Shown: positions 40,805 through 49,055 of the stretch, in pieces
Position numbering within the stretch: position 1 is the first letter of the stretch
Layout: each line of letters starts with the position of its first letter
Origin: an uncultured Bacteroidales bacterium
Lineage (GTDB): Bacteria; Bacteroidota; Bacteroidia; Bacteroidales; JAFGXI01
Length of the DNA stretch: 51,269 nt
Assembly: GCA_947311115.1 (NCBI GenBank)
Contig: CAMZKE010000040.1
Location: forward strand, 1-51,269
Direction of reading: 5' to 3'
Program-made: the position numbers and the translations under genes
Notes under the pieces: model-generated
What the model saw: only the letters and a program-made list of their open reading frames with translations
What the model was told of the DNA's origin: nothing
The model's database searches: none

Positions 40805-41695
40805 TTATTTTTTAACAAACAACTTACCTGTTGAAATAAGAATAACACCAACAACGGTTATTATACCTCCAATTAATTGATAATAATGTGGTAACTGTCC
40901 AAAATACAAAAAGGCTGTAAGTAAAACAAATAGGCTTTTTGAACTTCCTATTACTGCGGCACGTGATGCTTCAATATATTTTATTGCAGAATAACCTGCA
41001 AGTGCGGCCAAAAAAGGTCCTAATAATGAGCCAAGTGAAATATACTTTAATACATTTAAACTAATATTTACTGATTGCCCTGTAACTACAATACCAACCA
41101 CCGAAACAACAAATAAAAACACTACTCTATTTAAACTCAATAATGCAGGATTAATTTTTTGAATATTCTTTTTGGAAATAATTGTTGATGTGGCATAAAT
41201 TAAATTAGAAATAAATATTAAAATTACACCTTTCACAAAATCAGTGGCTACTTCAAAGCCCGGATTAAAACTAATAACCAATGCTCCACCAATAGTTAAT
41301 AATATTCCTATTATTTCTATTTTTATAAAATGTTCTTTTAGAATTATTACACCAAATATTGTTATTAATACCGGTGCCATATTAGCTAAAAATGATACTA
41401 TTGAAGGATTAGACATTGCATTTATTGCCGAAAAAAAGCTAATTGTACCTAATACTTCTAATCCTCCAATTACTAATAAAACTATAATATTTGACCTGTT
41501 TAATTGTTTTATTTGTTTATATTTTTTACTATAGAAAAGATAAATTAGATTGTATAATAACGCAAAAGCAAACCAATAAAACCCAAACAATATTATGTTT
41601 ATTTCTTTTAATGCGGCTTTGCTAAATATATAAACATTAGCCATAGCTAATACAGAAACAAGTACAAATAGATATCCTTTTAGATTATTACTCAT
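40805..41695 (-). CDS. EamA/DMT-family transporter
   Basis: A 296-residue ten-helix permease of the drug/metabolite transporter superfamily, with two EamA repeats: the first ends near LKEHFIKIEIIGILLTIGGA (about 125) and the second near YFGQLPHYYQLIGGIITVVG (about 270). The substrate is unknown; candidates are amino acids or metabolite export. I placed the start at the ATG at 41695. The upstream ATG at 41710 would add MYICK and lies across the -7 box TACATTTG (41707-41700), which is only four bases from 41695. Confidence 0.85.
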   Translation of the reverse strand: MSNNLKGYLFVLVSVLAMANVYIFSKAALKEINIILFGFYWFAFALLYNLIYLFYSKKYKQIKQLNRSNIIVLLVIGGLEVLGTISFFSAINAMSNPSIVSFLANMAPVLITIFGVIILKEHFIKIEIIGILLTIGGALVISFNPGFEVATDFVKGVILIFISNLIYATSTIISKKNIQKINPALLSLNRVVFLFVVSVVGIVVTGQSVNISLNVLKYISLGSLLGPFLAALAGYSAIKYIEASRAAVIGSSKSLFVLLTAFLYFGQLPHYYQLIGGIITVVGVILISTGKLFVKK

Positions 41696-41699
41696 TTTA

Positions 41700-41707
41700 C
41701 AAATGTA
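41700..41707 (-). promoter_or_regulatory. -7 box four bases before the EamA gene
   Basis: TACATTTG on the minus strand, then TAAA, then ATG. This predicts a leaderless mRNA. Confidence 0.55.
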
Positions 41708-41791
41708 CAAAAACTTACATTTACAAATCTATCTTTTCTAATATCTGCAAATATCTTTACTAACAATAAAATACCCAACACAAATACAATA

Positions 41792-41875
41792 AATATTTTG
41801 ACAAACTAATGAATAATTTATATAGCTTATTTTGGTATAATACGCCCTAACCCAAATTATCCCGCATTATTCATA
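41792..41875 (+). repeat. Dispersed repeat, copy B
   Basis: The counterpart of 188-246 in inverted orientation: AATATTTTGACA at 41792-41803 and CCCGCATTATTCATA at 41861-41875 match exactly. An internal 9-bp inverted repeat, ATGAATAAT (41809-41817) with ATTATTCAT (41866-41874), is also present. It lies in the gap between the EamA and ABCG genes, which holds no gene. Confidence 0.5.
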
Positions 41876-41911
41876 GAATCCAACAATATTACGTAAATTC
41901 TTATACAAAAC

Positions 41912-41937
41912 AAAAAAGCTCCCTAAGGAGCTTTTTT
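41912..41937 (-). terminator. Rho-independent terminator of the ABCG gene
   Basis: AAAAAAGCTCC pairs with GGAGCTTTTTT around CTAA. It is symmetric, with A and T tracts on both sides, so it can act in both directions. It lies 22 bases after the stop codon of the minus-strand ABCG-type gene. Confidence 0.85.
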
Positions 41938-41959
41938 ATTAAATCGTTAATTTAATCTT

Positions 41960-44900
41960 CTAATCTTTTTCTGCAAAGAATTTATCAGATATTTTTCCAA
42001 ACATATTAATAATCTTTGCAAATACTCTAAAATACAAGGTAATAAATAATACTAATGCAAAAAACCACAATACAATAATATTCATCCAAAAAGTATTAAT
42101 CATATAACCAAATACACTCTTGCGAGGTGCATAAAAATGCGATTTTATAAAACTATGTTGTGCATCATTATATATAGGATCTATTTTACGGTAAAGTCTG
42201 TTTTTGTATTCTACAATACCAATAGCATCTTTATTTCTCACAAAATCGGATAAAAGCTCATTAAAGTAATCTTTCTTTAACTGAATAAATGCTTTACGTT
42301 TTTCTTCTGTATTCTGTAATTTACTTATAAGCCTATCCTTTTGTTTCCCTGCTTTTTTAGATTTCTTTATATAATACTCTTTAATATCTTTAAAAAGTTG
42401 TTTAGTTTTTATATAAGTTTCTTCGTCTAACTTATCAATATATAATTTATCTAAATCATCGAATTTAAAACGTTTTTTTCTTAACAACTCGCCTTTAAGT
42501 TCATTTCTAATAAGTAGTAAATCGTTTATATTCTCCGATTTTTTTTCTTCATTACTTAAGTCTCTATGAACAGATACTAGCTTATTGTCAAGAGTTACTA
42601 GCCAATAATCTTTTTTATAGTTAGCTGTATTAATTATTTTATCGTATTTATAAAATTGTTTTTCATAATCGTTATTTTTATATTGATAGACCGACAATGC
42701 CTCATATGCCCACCTTGCAGGAATTAGCTCACCATAAAAAGGAATACTACTTGGCGATGATACATCAGGATTTAGCTTATCGTATTTTACAATAATACCA
42801 CTAAGTATAATATTTGGTATAACCAAGAAAGGTATTAATATATAAATTGTTACAGCTGTTTTAAAACTATTAGAAATATTAAGTCCAAATAAAATTGCCA
42901 CCGACCATACTGTAAATAATACTAACCAATATTGCCAATACATACCTCTAATTTCGAGTACATAATTACCAAGTAATATAAATGTTAAAGCTTGTACTGC
43001 TGATAAAGTAAGTAATATCGCAACCTTTGAAAATAAATAACTCCCCCAACTTAAATTCAAGAATTTTTCTCGTTTTAATATTAATTGGTCTTTTATTATT
43101 TCTTCGGCACTAACTGTTAGCCCCATAAAGATAGCTACAATTACCGACATAAAAATGTAAACCGGAATATTTGAATTTTCACTATAAGTGTACCCCACAT
43201 CGAGCAAAGCATCAACACTATAATACCTAATAATATACGACAAAAAGAATGATAGTACAGGTGCTTCAAGTAAGTTTATTACTAAGTATTGTTTATTTGC
43301 AAATTTTGCTAATACATCTCTAATAACAAACACTTTAAACTGCTTGAATTTATTTGGTATTCTAAATAAAATTTCTGGCAATCTACTAGGTATTTTAAGC
43401 TCTTTATTCTTTTTACTTCTTATAAATTCCTCATAATTCCCTTGCCATTCTTTTGGCGATACTTTTCTAGTATATGTTTGTTTTCCATATTCATCAAGTA
43501 CATGAGATTCTACAATATTAAATACTTGTTCAGGATTTACATTACCACAATTACTACATTCTGCCTCACTCCAGTTTGCCTGATGAGTTCGCGATTTAAA
43601 ATAAGTAATAGAATCAACAGGATTTCCATCATAAATTAAATAACCCCCTGTATCTAAAATTAATAGAGAATCAAAAAGTTTGAAAATATCAGACGATGGC
43701 TGATGTATTACTACAAAAACCAATTTACCTTTTAATGCTAATTCTTTTAAAAGGTCCATTATATTTTCTGAATCTCGTGATGATAAACCTGATGTAGGCT
43801 CATCAAGAAATAGAACAGAAGGTTCTCTAATAAGTTCTAATGCAATATTTAATCTTTTACGCTGTCCTCCTGATATTTTTTTATTCATCGGACTTCCAAC
43901 TTTCATATCTTTAATCTCATAAAGACCTAAATTTTGAAGCGTTTTAAGAACTATTCGTATTAACTGAAACTTACTAATATTATCGTAGCAAAGTCTTGTG
44001 TTATAATATAAATTTTGAAAAACTGTTAAATCTTCAATAAGCAAATCATCTTGCGATACATGACCGATTAAACCTTCAATTTTTTCGTTCTCGGTATGTA
44101 TATTTACACCATTTATAAATACACCTCCATTTGACGGAGCATTACTTCCGTTTAATACATTTAAAAGTGTTGATTTGCCGGCTCCGCTAGCCCCCATTAT
44201 ACCAACTAGATGCCCTGATTCTTGAGTAAAATTTATATCATTTAAGCCTTTTTTACCTCCTTTAAAAGTGTATTCAAGTTTTTTTGATTCAAATACTAAT
44301 TTTGTTTTTTGATTATCATCAAAAAAGGCACTTAAAATATCGCCATAATATATTGGTTTAATTTTAGGATTACGTATTGATGAACCCGGATTTAAAGCAT
44401 ATACCTTATCGGCTTGAATTAATTGGCTATTAAGTGTTAATTCACTCTCGCCTAAATATCTAAATAAATATAAATGTGCTACCGACAAATTAAAAATACG
44501 AATTTGCCCGTGTAAATTTTCAGAATAAATATGCCTTACTTTATCATGAGTAAAATTAACATCATTATCTATTTGTAATATTCTGGAAGAGTTTGGTGTT
44601 CGTTCAAAAGAATATAATACAAAAGCTTTTAACCTTATAAACTCATCGTTCTCTATATTAAATGTATCCGATACAGTTTCAACAAATTCTAACTCTTGGT
44701 CTGTTATTTCGTCAAAATCATCTTTAATAAATTCTAATAATCTTATTAAAACAATAATTTTTTGTTTTAAAGTAAGTTCGGTATTTATTTGCGTACAAAT
44801 TTTAAGAACTTTTACAGAGCTTAATGCAATAGATTTTCTTTTCTTTTTACCTGAATTTTTCTTTTGATATTGGTCGTAATAATCATCAAAAATTAATAAA

Positions 44901-45037
44901 TATTCATTAACAAGTTCGGTATTTAATTGCTGCTTTAAAAAGGCACCAACAACGGTTCGTCTTTCGCCCTTGTTACTGTCTGGTTTCGCAATTATTGCGA
45001 AAAGTTGCATTAAAGCTTTTAATATTCTTTCACTCAT
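41960..45037 (-). CDS. Large ABCG-type ABC transporter with N-terminal TerB-like extension
   Basis: A 1025-residue half-transporter fusion. Residues 1-140 are helical and TerB-like. Residues 150-235 form a beta-rich part with LNPGSSIRNPK. The ATPase is at about 255-490, with Walker A VGIMGASGAGKSTLLNVLNG, signature KISGGQRKRLNIALEL, Walker B VLFLDEPTSGLSSRD and HQPSSD. A cysteine pair (CSNCGN, about 504) follows, then an ABC2-type membrane domain from about 580. The last periplasmic or cytoplasmic loop contains a long charged insert (about 800-950) before the final helix. The substrate is unknown. Fused TerB-like and beta modules suggest regulated gating. It follows two exported-protein genes on the minus strand. 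Confidence 0.82.
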   Translation of the reverse strand: MSERILKALMQLFAIIAKPDSNKGERRTVVGAFLKQQLNTELVNEYLLIFDDYYDQYQKKNSGKKKRKSIALSSVKVLKICTQINTELTLKQKIIVLIRLLEFIKDDFDEITDQELEFVETVSDTFNIENDEFIRLKAFVLYSFERTPNSSRILQIDNDVNFTHDKVRHIYSENLHGQIRIFNLSVAHLYLFRYLGESELTLNSQLIQADKVYALNPGSSIRNPKIKPIYYGDILSAFFDDNQKTKLVFESKKLEYTFKGGKKGLNDINFTQESGHLVGIMGASGAGKSTLLNVLNGSNAPSNGGVFINGVNIHTENEKIEGLIGHVSQDDLLIEDLTVFQNLYYNTRLCYDNISKFQLIRIVLKTLQNLGLYEIKDMKVGSPMNKKISGGQRKRLNIALELIREPSVLFLDEPTSGLSSRDSENIMDLLKELALKGKLVFVVIHQPSSDIFKLFDSLLILDTGGYLIYDGNPVDSITYFKSRTHQANWSEAECSNCGNVNPEQVFNIVESHVLDEYGKQTYTRKVSPKEWQGNYEEFIRSKKNKELKIPSRLPEILFRIPNKFKQFKVFVIRDVLAKFANKQYLVINLLEAPVLSFFLSYIIRYYSVDALLDVGYTYSENSNIPVYIFMSVIVAIFMGLTVSAEEIIKDQLILKREKFLNLSWGSYLFSKVAILLTLSAVQALTFILLGNYVLEIRGMYWQYWLVLFTVWSVAILFGLNISNSFKTAVTIYILIPFLVIPNIILSGIIVKYDKLNPDVSSPSSIPFYGELIPARWAYEALSVYQYKNNDYEKQFYKYDKIINTANYKKDYWLVTLDNKLVSVHRDLSNEEKKSENINDLLLIRNELKGELLRKKRFKFDDLDKLYIDKLDEETYIKTKQLFKDIKEYYIKKSKKAGKQKDRLISKLQNTEEKRKAFIQLKKDYFNELLSDFVRNKDAIGIVEYKNRLYRKIDPIYNDAQHSFIKSHFYAPRKSVFGYMINTFWMNIIVLWFFALVLFITLYFRVFAKIINMFGKISDKFFAEKD

Positions 45038-45060
45038 TTATTATATTTACTAATAAGTAT

Positions 45061-45085
45061 AAAGGCGTTATAATATAACGCCTTT
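45061..45085 (-). terminator. Hairpin between the secreted-protein gene and the ABCG gene
   Basis: AAAGGCGTTAT pairs with ATAACGCCTTT (11 bp, three-base loop). It lies between the stop of the 45107-45535 gene and the start of the ABCG gene 24 bases further on. The T-run is short on the minus strand, so it may only attenuate read-through. Confidence 0.6.
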
Positions 45086-45106
45086 AATTATTTTTATAAT
45101 ATTATA

Positions 45107-45535
45107 TTATTCCTGTTTAAATCCAATAAGCAATATCGCAAAACCAGATTTTGCTGTTTTCAAATCTAATTGAGCTTCAATAATACAATCAATAGTTGAT
45201 GTAAATTTAAAATCCCAATAAGGCGAATTTTGATAGTCTTTATTTGTAAACAATAAATTTCTTTCTCTATCATAAATAGAGAAAATTAAATTGCCTTCTG
45301 ATTTACCACTGCAAGAAGATACTCTATATGTACTTCCACCATAAAAAGTTGCGTGAAACTCAGCTATTTCATCACCATTTAGTAAAGCTTTGTACTGCTG
45401 ACCATCAGAAACAAATGGAGGTACAATATATTGCGAACATAAATCTGTTGTATTTTGTATTTGTGCCTCTGTTTTATCTGTTAACACTACAAAAAACGCT
45501 ACTACTAATATGTATTTAAATAAATTCATTTTCAT
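45107..45535 (-). CDS. Small secreted protein of unknown function
   Basis: A 142-residue exported protein. It has a signal peptide (MKMNLFKYILVVAFFVVLTDKTEA) and then a beta-rich mature part with a cysteine-containing pattern: DLCSQYIVPPFVSDGQQYKA, FYGGSTYRVSSCSGKSEGNL and a final FTSTIDCIIEAQLDLKTAKS. Three cysteines remain after cleavage. I do not recognise the family; the pattern resembles Bacteroidota proteins with a short beta-sandwich. The start is ATG 45535, because the TTG-led extension to 45544 falls in the -7 box. It lies between a lipoprotein gene and the ABCG gene on the same strand. Confidence 0.6.
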   Translation of the reverse strand: MKMNLFKYILVVAFFVVLTDKTEAQIQNTTDLCSQYIVPPFVSDGQQYKALLNGDEIAEFHATFYGGSTYRVSSCSGKSEGNLIFSIYDRERNLLFTNKDYQNSPYWDFKFTSTIDCIIEAQLDLKTAKSGFAILLIGFKQE

Positions 45536-45541
45536 TTGTTT

Positions 45542-45549
45542 CAAAAATA
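45542..45549 (-). promoter_or_regulatory. -7 box six bases before the secreted-protein gene
   Basis: TATTTTTG, then AAACAA, then the ATG at 45535. It ends directly beside the stop codon of the upstream lipoprotein gene, so it would be an internal operon promoter giving a near-leaderless mRNA. Confidence 0.45.
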
Positions 45550-46482
45550 TTATTCAATTATTGTATTTCTTATTGCCGCAATTTTTTCTGATATCATATT
45601 TAGCTGTTCATCTGACATTACTAATTGTGATTCACTATTTATTACAGTTAATTTTTTATCTGCAAAAACTTCTGGCTTTTTATATGTGTAATGTACATCA
45701 ATTCCATCAAAATCATAAGCTAAATCAATTAAACTTTCAATTAACTTCCCATACTCTTCTGATTCGTTATAATATGGCGAAAGAATTTTAATCATATTCT
45801 CTAATGGATATTTTTGTTCTCCAATTCGTCTAATAATATTCTGATTTTTGCTAGTTTTAGCAATATTTACCAAAACATTTACACTTTCTAACCAACCACC
45901 GGTTAATATTAAAACTCCTAACTCACTCCTATTATTATCTTTTAAATATATATCAGCTTCTCTATAAGTTGAAGACATTATATACATTAAGCTGTCTTTA
46001 TTACCCATATTTTTTTCAACTCTAGAAATTGTTTTTTGGTCGAAAGCATTAGAAATATCAAGTTCTTGTGATAATATTTTAATTGCCGAAAAATAAGAAA
46101 CAGCATCAGGTGTTTGTTCATATATATTCAAATAACCTAAATCGGCACCATAAACACCTAAGTTTAATGCCTTTTTAAAATTATTAATATAGTTATGCGA
46201 CCTATTTACAGGATTTAAATAATCCTTATTAAAATCAATTTCCTCATCTTTTACTAAAAATGCAATTTCATATGGCGAAGGTATGCTAAACAACGAATTA
46301 TTAAACTGAACAATAGTTGCTGCCGTCGAATCTATCTCATTATCAATAGCTTCCTCAATATCCTGTTCGTCAGTTGTTGGAGAGTCAGCTCCATTACAAC
46401 TATAAAATGTAACAATTAATGCCATTGCAATAAATGAAGTTATTGAAAATCTCTTACTTAGTGTAAATATATTCCTAATCAT
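45550..46482 (-). CDS. Exported lipoprotein of unknown function
   Basis: A 310-residue lipoprotein: the N-terminus is basic and hydrophobic (SITSFIAMALIVTFYSCNGA, lipid cysteine about residue 29), followed by an acidic linker (TTDEQDIEEAIDNEIDS). The mature part is helical (FKKALNLGVYGADLGYLNIY, LIESLIDLAYDFDGIDVHYT), which suggests a repeat-like helical solenoid. I do not recognise the family. It is the first gene of a minus-strand row with a small secreted protein and the ABCG-type transporter, and may be a periplasmic partner. A TATATTTG box lies about 36 bases before its ATG. Confidence 0.65.
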   Translation of the reverse strand: MIRNIFTLSKRFSITSFIAMALIVTFYSCNGADSPTTDEQDIEEAIDNEIDSTAATIVQFNNSLFSIPSPYEIAFLVKDEEIDFNKDYLNPVNRSHNYINNFKKALNLGVYGADLGYLNIYEQTPDAVSYFSAIKILSQELDISNAFDQKTISRVEKNMGNKDSLMYIMSSTYREADIYLKDNNRSELGVLILTGGWLESVNVLVNIAKTSKNQNIIRRIGEQKYPLENMIKILSPYYNESEEYGKLIESLIDLAYDFDGIDVHYTYKKPEVFADKKLTVINSESQLVMSDEQLNMISEKIAAIRNTIIE

Positions 46483-46647
46483 AATTAATTATAGGTGTAT
46501 AAATTTATTATTAAACTCCAAATATACAATTTATGTTTTAATTTAAGAAAAATTTTAATAGCTGTTTATAAATTTTTATTATCACTATATATTTTTTCAT
46601 ATTGTAAACAATTTTTCAACATCATATATTAAACTAAGTTATTTTTA

Positions 46648-46655
46648 TAACTTTG
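46648..46655 (+). promoter_or_regulatory. -7 box of the S9 peptidase gene
   Basis: TAACTTTG matches TAnnTTTG, 24 bases before the ATG at 46680. No clear -33 TTTG is seen. Confidence 0.45.
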
Positions 46656-46679
46656 GTGTGAATTAAAATTTACATTAAA

Positions 46680-48797
46680 ATGAGATATTTTAAATATTTA
46701 CCAATTGTAGCTCTGCTTTTTGCAAGTTGCACACAAAACACAGGTATTGATAAAAAATCAAACACTAAACCTATTAAAGTTGATAACTCAGCTATCATTT
46801 CAAAACCAAACCTAAAATTAGAATCTGATGTAATGACACCAGAAGTTCTTTGGTCGTTTGGTCGCTTAGGCGACGTACAACTTTCGCCTGATAAAAAAAG
46901 TATAATATACGGTGTTAGCTATTACAGCAAAGACGAGAACAAAGGCAACAGAGATTTATTTTCTATGAATCTTGAAACAAAAAACAAAACTCAGCTAACA
47001 GCAACTGCAGTAGGCGAATACAATGCTATATGGAAACCAGATGGTAGTAAAATTGGTTATTTATCAGCCGAAAGTGGAAGTATGCAAGTATGGGAAATGA
47101 ATCCTGATGGAACAGAAAAAAAGCAAATTTCAAATTATGATGGAGATATAAATGGGTTTAAATACTCACCAGATATGAGTAAAATTGTGTTTATTGCTGA
47201 GGTAAAACTTGACACTACTCCTAAAGATAAATATCCTGACCTTGATAAAACGACAGGTCGTGTAATGCACGATATGATGTTTCGCCACTGGGACCATTGG
47301 GTAGATACATACTCACATGTTTTTGTTGCTGACTATAACAGTGGTAAAATAACAAACGAAACAGACCTAATGCCTAACGAAATGTGGGAATCGCCAGTTA
47401 GACCATGGGGCGGAATGGAACAGATAAATTTTACTGCCGATAGTAAAAATATAGCATATACATCTCGAAAAAAGCGTGGTGTTGAGTATGCTCTTTCAAC
47501 AAATACCGATATATATTTTTATAATATTGAAACAGGCACAACAAAAAACATGACAGAAGGAATGATGGGTTACGACCAAAATCCTGTTTTTTCATCAAAT
47601 GGCAAATATATGATGTTTAATAGTATGGAGCGTGAGGGGTACGAATCGGACAAAAATCGTTTATTTTTAATGAATTTAGAAACAGGCGAAAAAACTGATT
47701 TAACAGCAAGTATAGAACAGAACGCAGGAAGTTATACTTTTGCCGAGGATAATAAATCAGCTTATTTTATTAGCGATTGGCATGCTACCGATGAAATTTA
47801 CAATGTAAATTTTGAAACAAAAGAAATAAAAAAACTTACTCAAGGTATTCATAACTATCATAGTGTTATTGATGCAGGCGACAAACTTATTACTACAATG
47901 GTAAGCATGAGTAAACCAGAAGAAATTTATATTGTTGATAAAAGTAGTGGTATTGACACAGAAATATCGTTCGAGAATAAAGATATTTTAGACCAACTAA
48001 AAATGGGTAAAGTTACAAGTAAATGGGTTGCCACAACCGATGGAAAACAAGAATTAGTTTGGTATATATACCCTCCTCATTTCGATTCTACAAAAACTTA
48101 CCCTGCACTTTTATATTGCCAAGGCGGACCACAAGGAACTGTTAGCCAGTTTTGGAGTTACCGTTGGAATTTTCAAATGATGGCTGCAAACGACTATATT
48201 ATTGTTGCACCAAACCGTAGAGGTTTACCCGGTTTTGGTATTGAATGGAATGAAGAAATTTCAGGTGATTATGGCGGACAAAATATGGACGACTACTTAT
48301 CAGCTATTGATGATGCCGCAAAAGAGCCATATATTGATAAAAACCGTTTAGGTGCTGTTGGTGCAAGCTATGGTGGATTTTCTGTATATTGGTTAGCCGG
48401 ACATAATTTAAACAAACGTTTTAAAGCATTTATAGCACATAACGGTATTTTTAATTTAGAAGCACAATATACAGAAACAGACGAAATGTGGTTTGCAAAC
48501 TGGGATTTAGGTGGTGCTTATTGGGACTTAAATAATAAGGTAGCTCAAAACACTTATAAAAACTCACCTCATCGCTTTGTACAAAACTGGAATACACCAA
48601 TTTATGTAATTCATAGCGATAAAGATTATCGTATAGCATACACACAAGGAATGTCGGCTTTCGATGCTGCTCGCTTACGTGGTATTGATGCAAAATGGTT
48701 ATATTTCCCTGACGAAACTCATTTTGTTTTAAAACCACAAAACGGTATTTTATGGCAAAGAGAATTTTTTAGTTGGCTTGATAAATATCTTAAATAA
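46680..48797 (+). CDS. Prolyl-oligopeptidase family S9 peptidase, DPP5-like
   Basis: A 705-residue lipoprotein peptidase: lipobox LLFASCTQ (cysteine about 17), a seven-bladed WD40/PD40 propeller (about 50-430: WKPDGSKIGYLSAE, KYMMFNSMEREGYES) and an alpha/beta-hydrolase domain (about 450-705). The nucleophile serine is in GAVGASYGGFSVYW (about 563), the aspartate in VIHSDKDYRIAY and the histidine in PDETHFVLKP. The pattern matches bacterial dipeptidyl-peptidase 5, which prefers Ala and hydrophobic residues at P1. With DPP11 it covers much of peptide breakdown at the cell envelope. Confidence 0.87.
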   Translation: MRYFKYLPIVALLFASCTQNTGIDKKSNTKPIKVDNSAIISKPNLKLESDVMTPEVLWSFGRLGDVQLSPDKKSIIYGVSYYSKDENKGNRDLFSMNLETKNKTQLTATAVGEYNAIWKPDGSKIGYLSAESGSMQVWEMNPDGTEKKQISNYDGDINGFKYSPDMSKIVFIAEVKLDTTPKDKYPDLDKTTGRVMHDMMFRHWDHWVDTYSHVFVADYNSGKITNETDLMPNEMWESPVRPWGGMEQINFTADSKNIAYTSRKKRGVEYALSTNTDIYFYNIETGTTKNMTEGMMGYDQNPVFSSNGKYMMFNSMEREGYESDKNRLFLMNLETGEKTDLTASIEQNAGSYTFAEDNKSAYFISDWHATDEIYNVNFETKEIKKLTQGIHNYHSVIDAGDKLITTMVSMSKPEEIYIVDKSSGIDTEISFENKDILDQLKMGKVTSKWVATTDGKQELVWYIYPPHFDSTKTYPALLYCQGGPQGTVSQFWSYRWNFQMMAANDYIIVAPNRRGLPGFGIEWNEEISGDYGGQNMDDYLSAIDDAAKEPYIDKNRLGAVGASYGGFSVYWLAGHNLNKRFKAFIAHNGIFNLEAQYTETDEMWFANWDLGGAYWDLNNKVAQNTYKNSPHRFVQNWNTPIYVIHSDKDYRIAYTQGMSAFDAARLRGIDAKWLYFPDETHFVLKPQNGILWQREFFSWLDKYLK

Positions 48798-48823
48798 TTA
48801 ATAGTGTATAATTAATAATTAAT
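48796..48823. repeat. AT-rich repeat next to the mobile remnant
   Basis: AATTAATAGTGTATAATTAA is the same motif as in the leader of the four-helix-bundle gene (33722-33741, other strand). It directly precedes the element at 48824-48960. Confidence 0.5.
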
Positions 48824-48960
48824 GTATGTCCATAAAGTGGAGAGCTTTATATAGAAAGTTTGGGTTCAAGGCATGTGAGAAATTCAAACCGCAGAATACT
48901 AACATATTTGAGGATTTAGATTTTGAGCAAAAACGCATAAATCTGACTTTATAGACAAAC
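48824..48960 (+). mobile_element. MITE-like element with terminal inverted repeats and a 42-codon frame
   Basis: The ends are TATGTCCATAAAGTGGAGA and, read on the other strand from 48960, TTTGTCTATAAAGTCAGA, an imperfect inverted repeat of about 14-18 bases with TGTC.ATAAAGT in common. Inside, an ATG at 48826 opens 42 codons to TAG at 48952-48954 (MSIKWRALYRKFGFK... ending INLTL). The frame reads like real protein and ends in the inverted repeat, as expected for an internally deleted transposase gene. I cannot name the IS family. No clear target duplication is seen. Confidence 0.5.
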
Positions 48961-48981
48961 TCTAATTAAACAATTGTCATA

Positions 48982-49030
48982 CTGAGAGTAGCTAAGTATT
49001 TAGGTAATATAAATTCTTCGCTACTCTCAG
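48982..49030. repeat. 11-bp perfect inverted repeat before meaB
   Basis: CTGAGAGTAGC at 48982-48992 pairs exactly with GCTACTCTCAG at 49020-49030 around 27 bases. The left side reads GTCATACTGAGAGTAGCTAA and the right TTCTTCGCTACTCTCAG. This resembles dispersed GTCAT.CTGAGNGNAGCNAAG palindromes that I recall from other Bacteroidota genomes. It lies 25 bases before the meaB start and could affect its expression. Confidence 0.6.
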
Positions 49031-49055
49031 AATATAAAAATAAAACAACATAATT

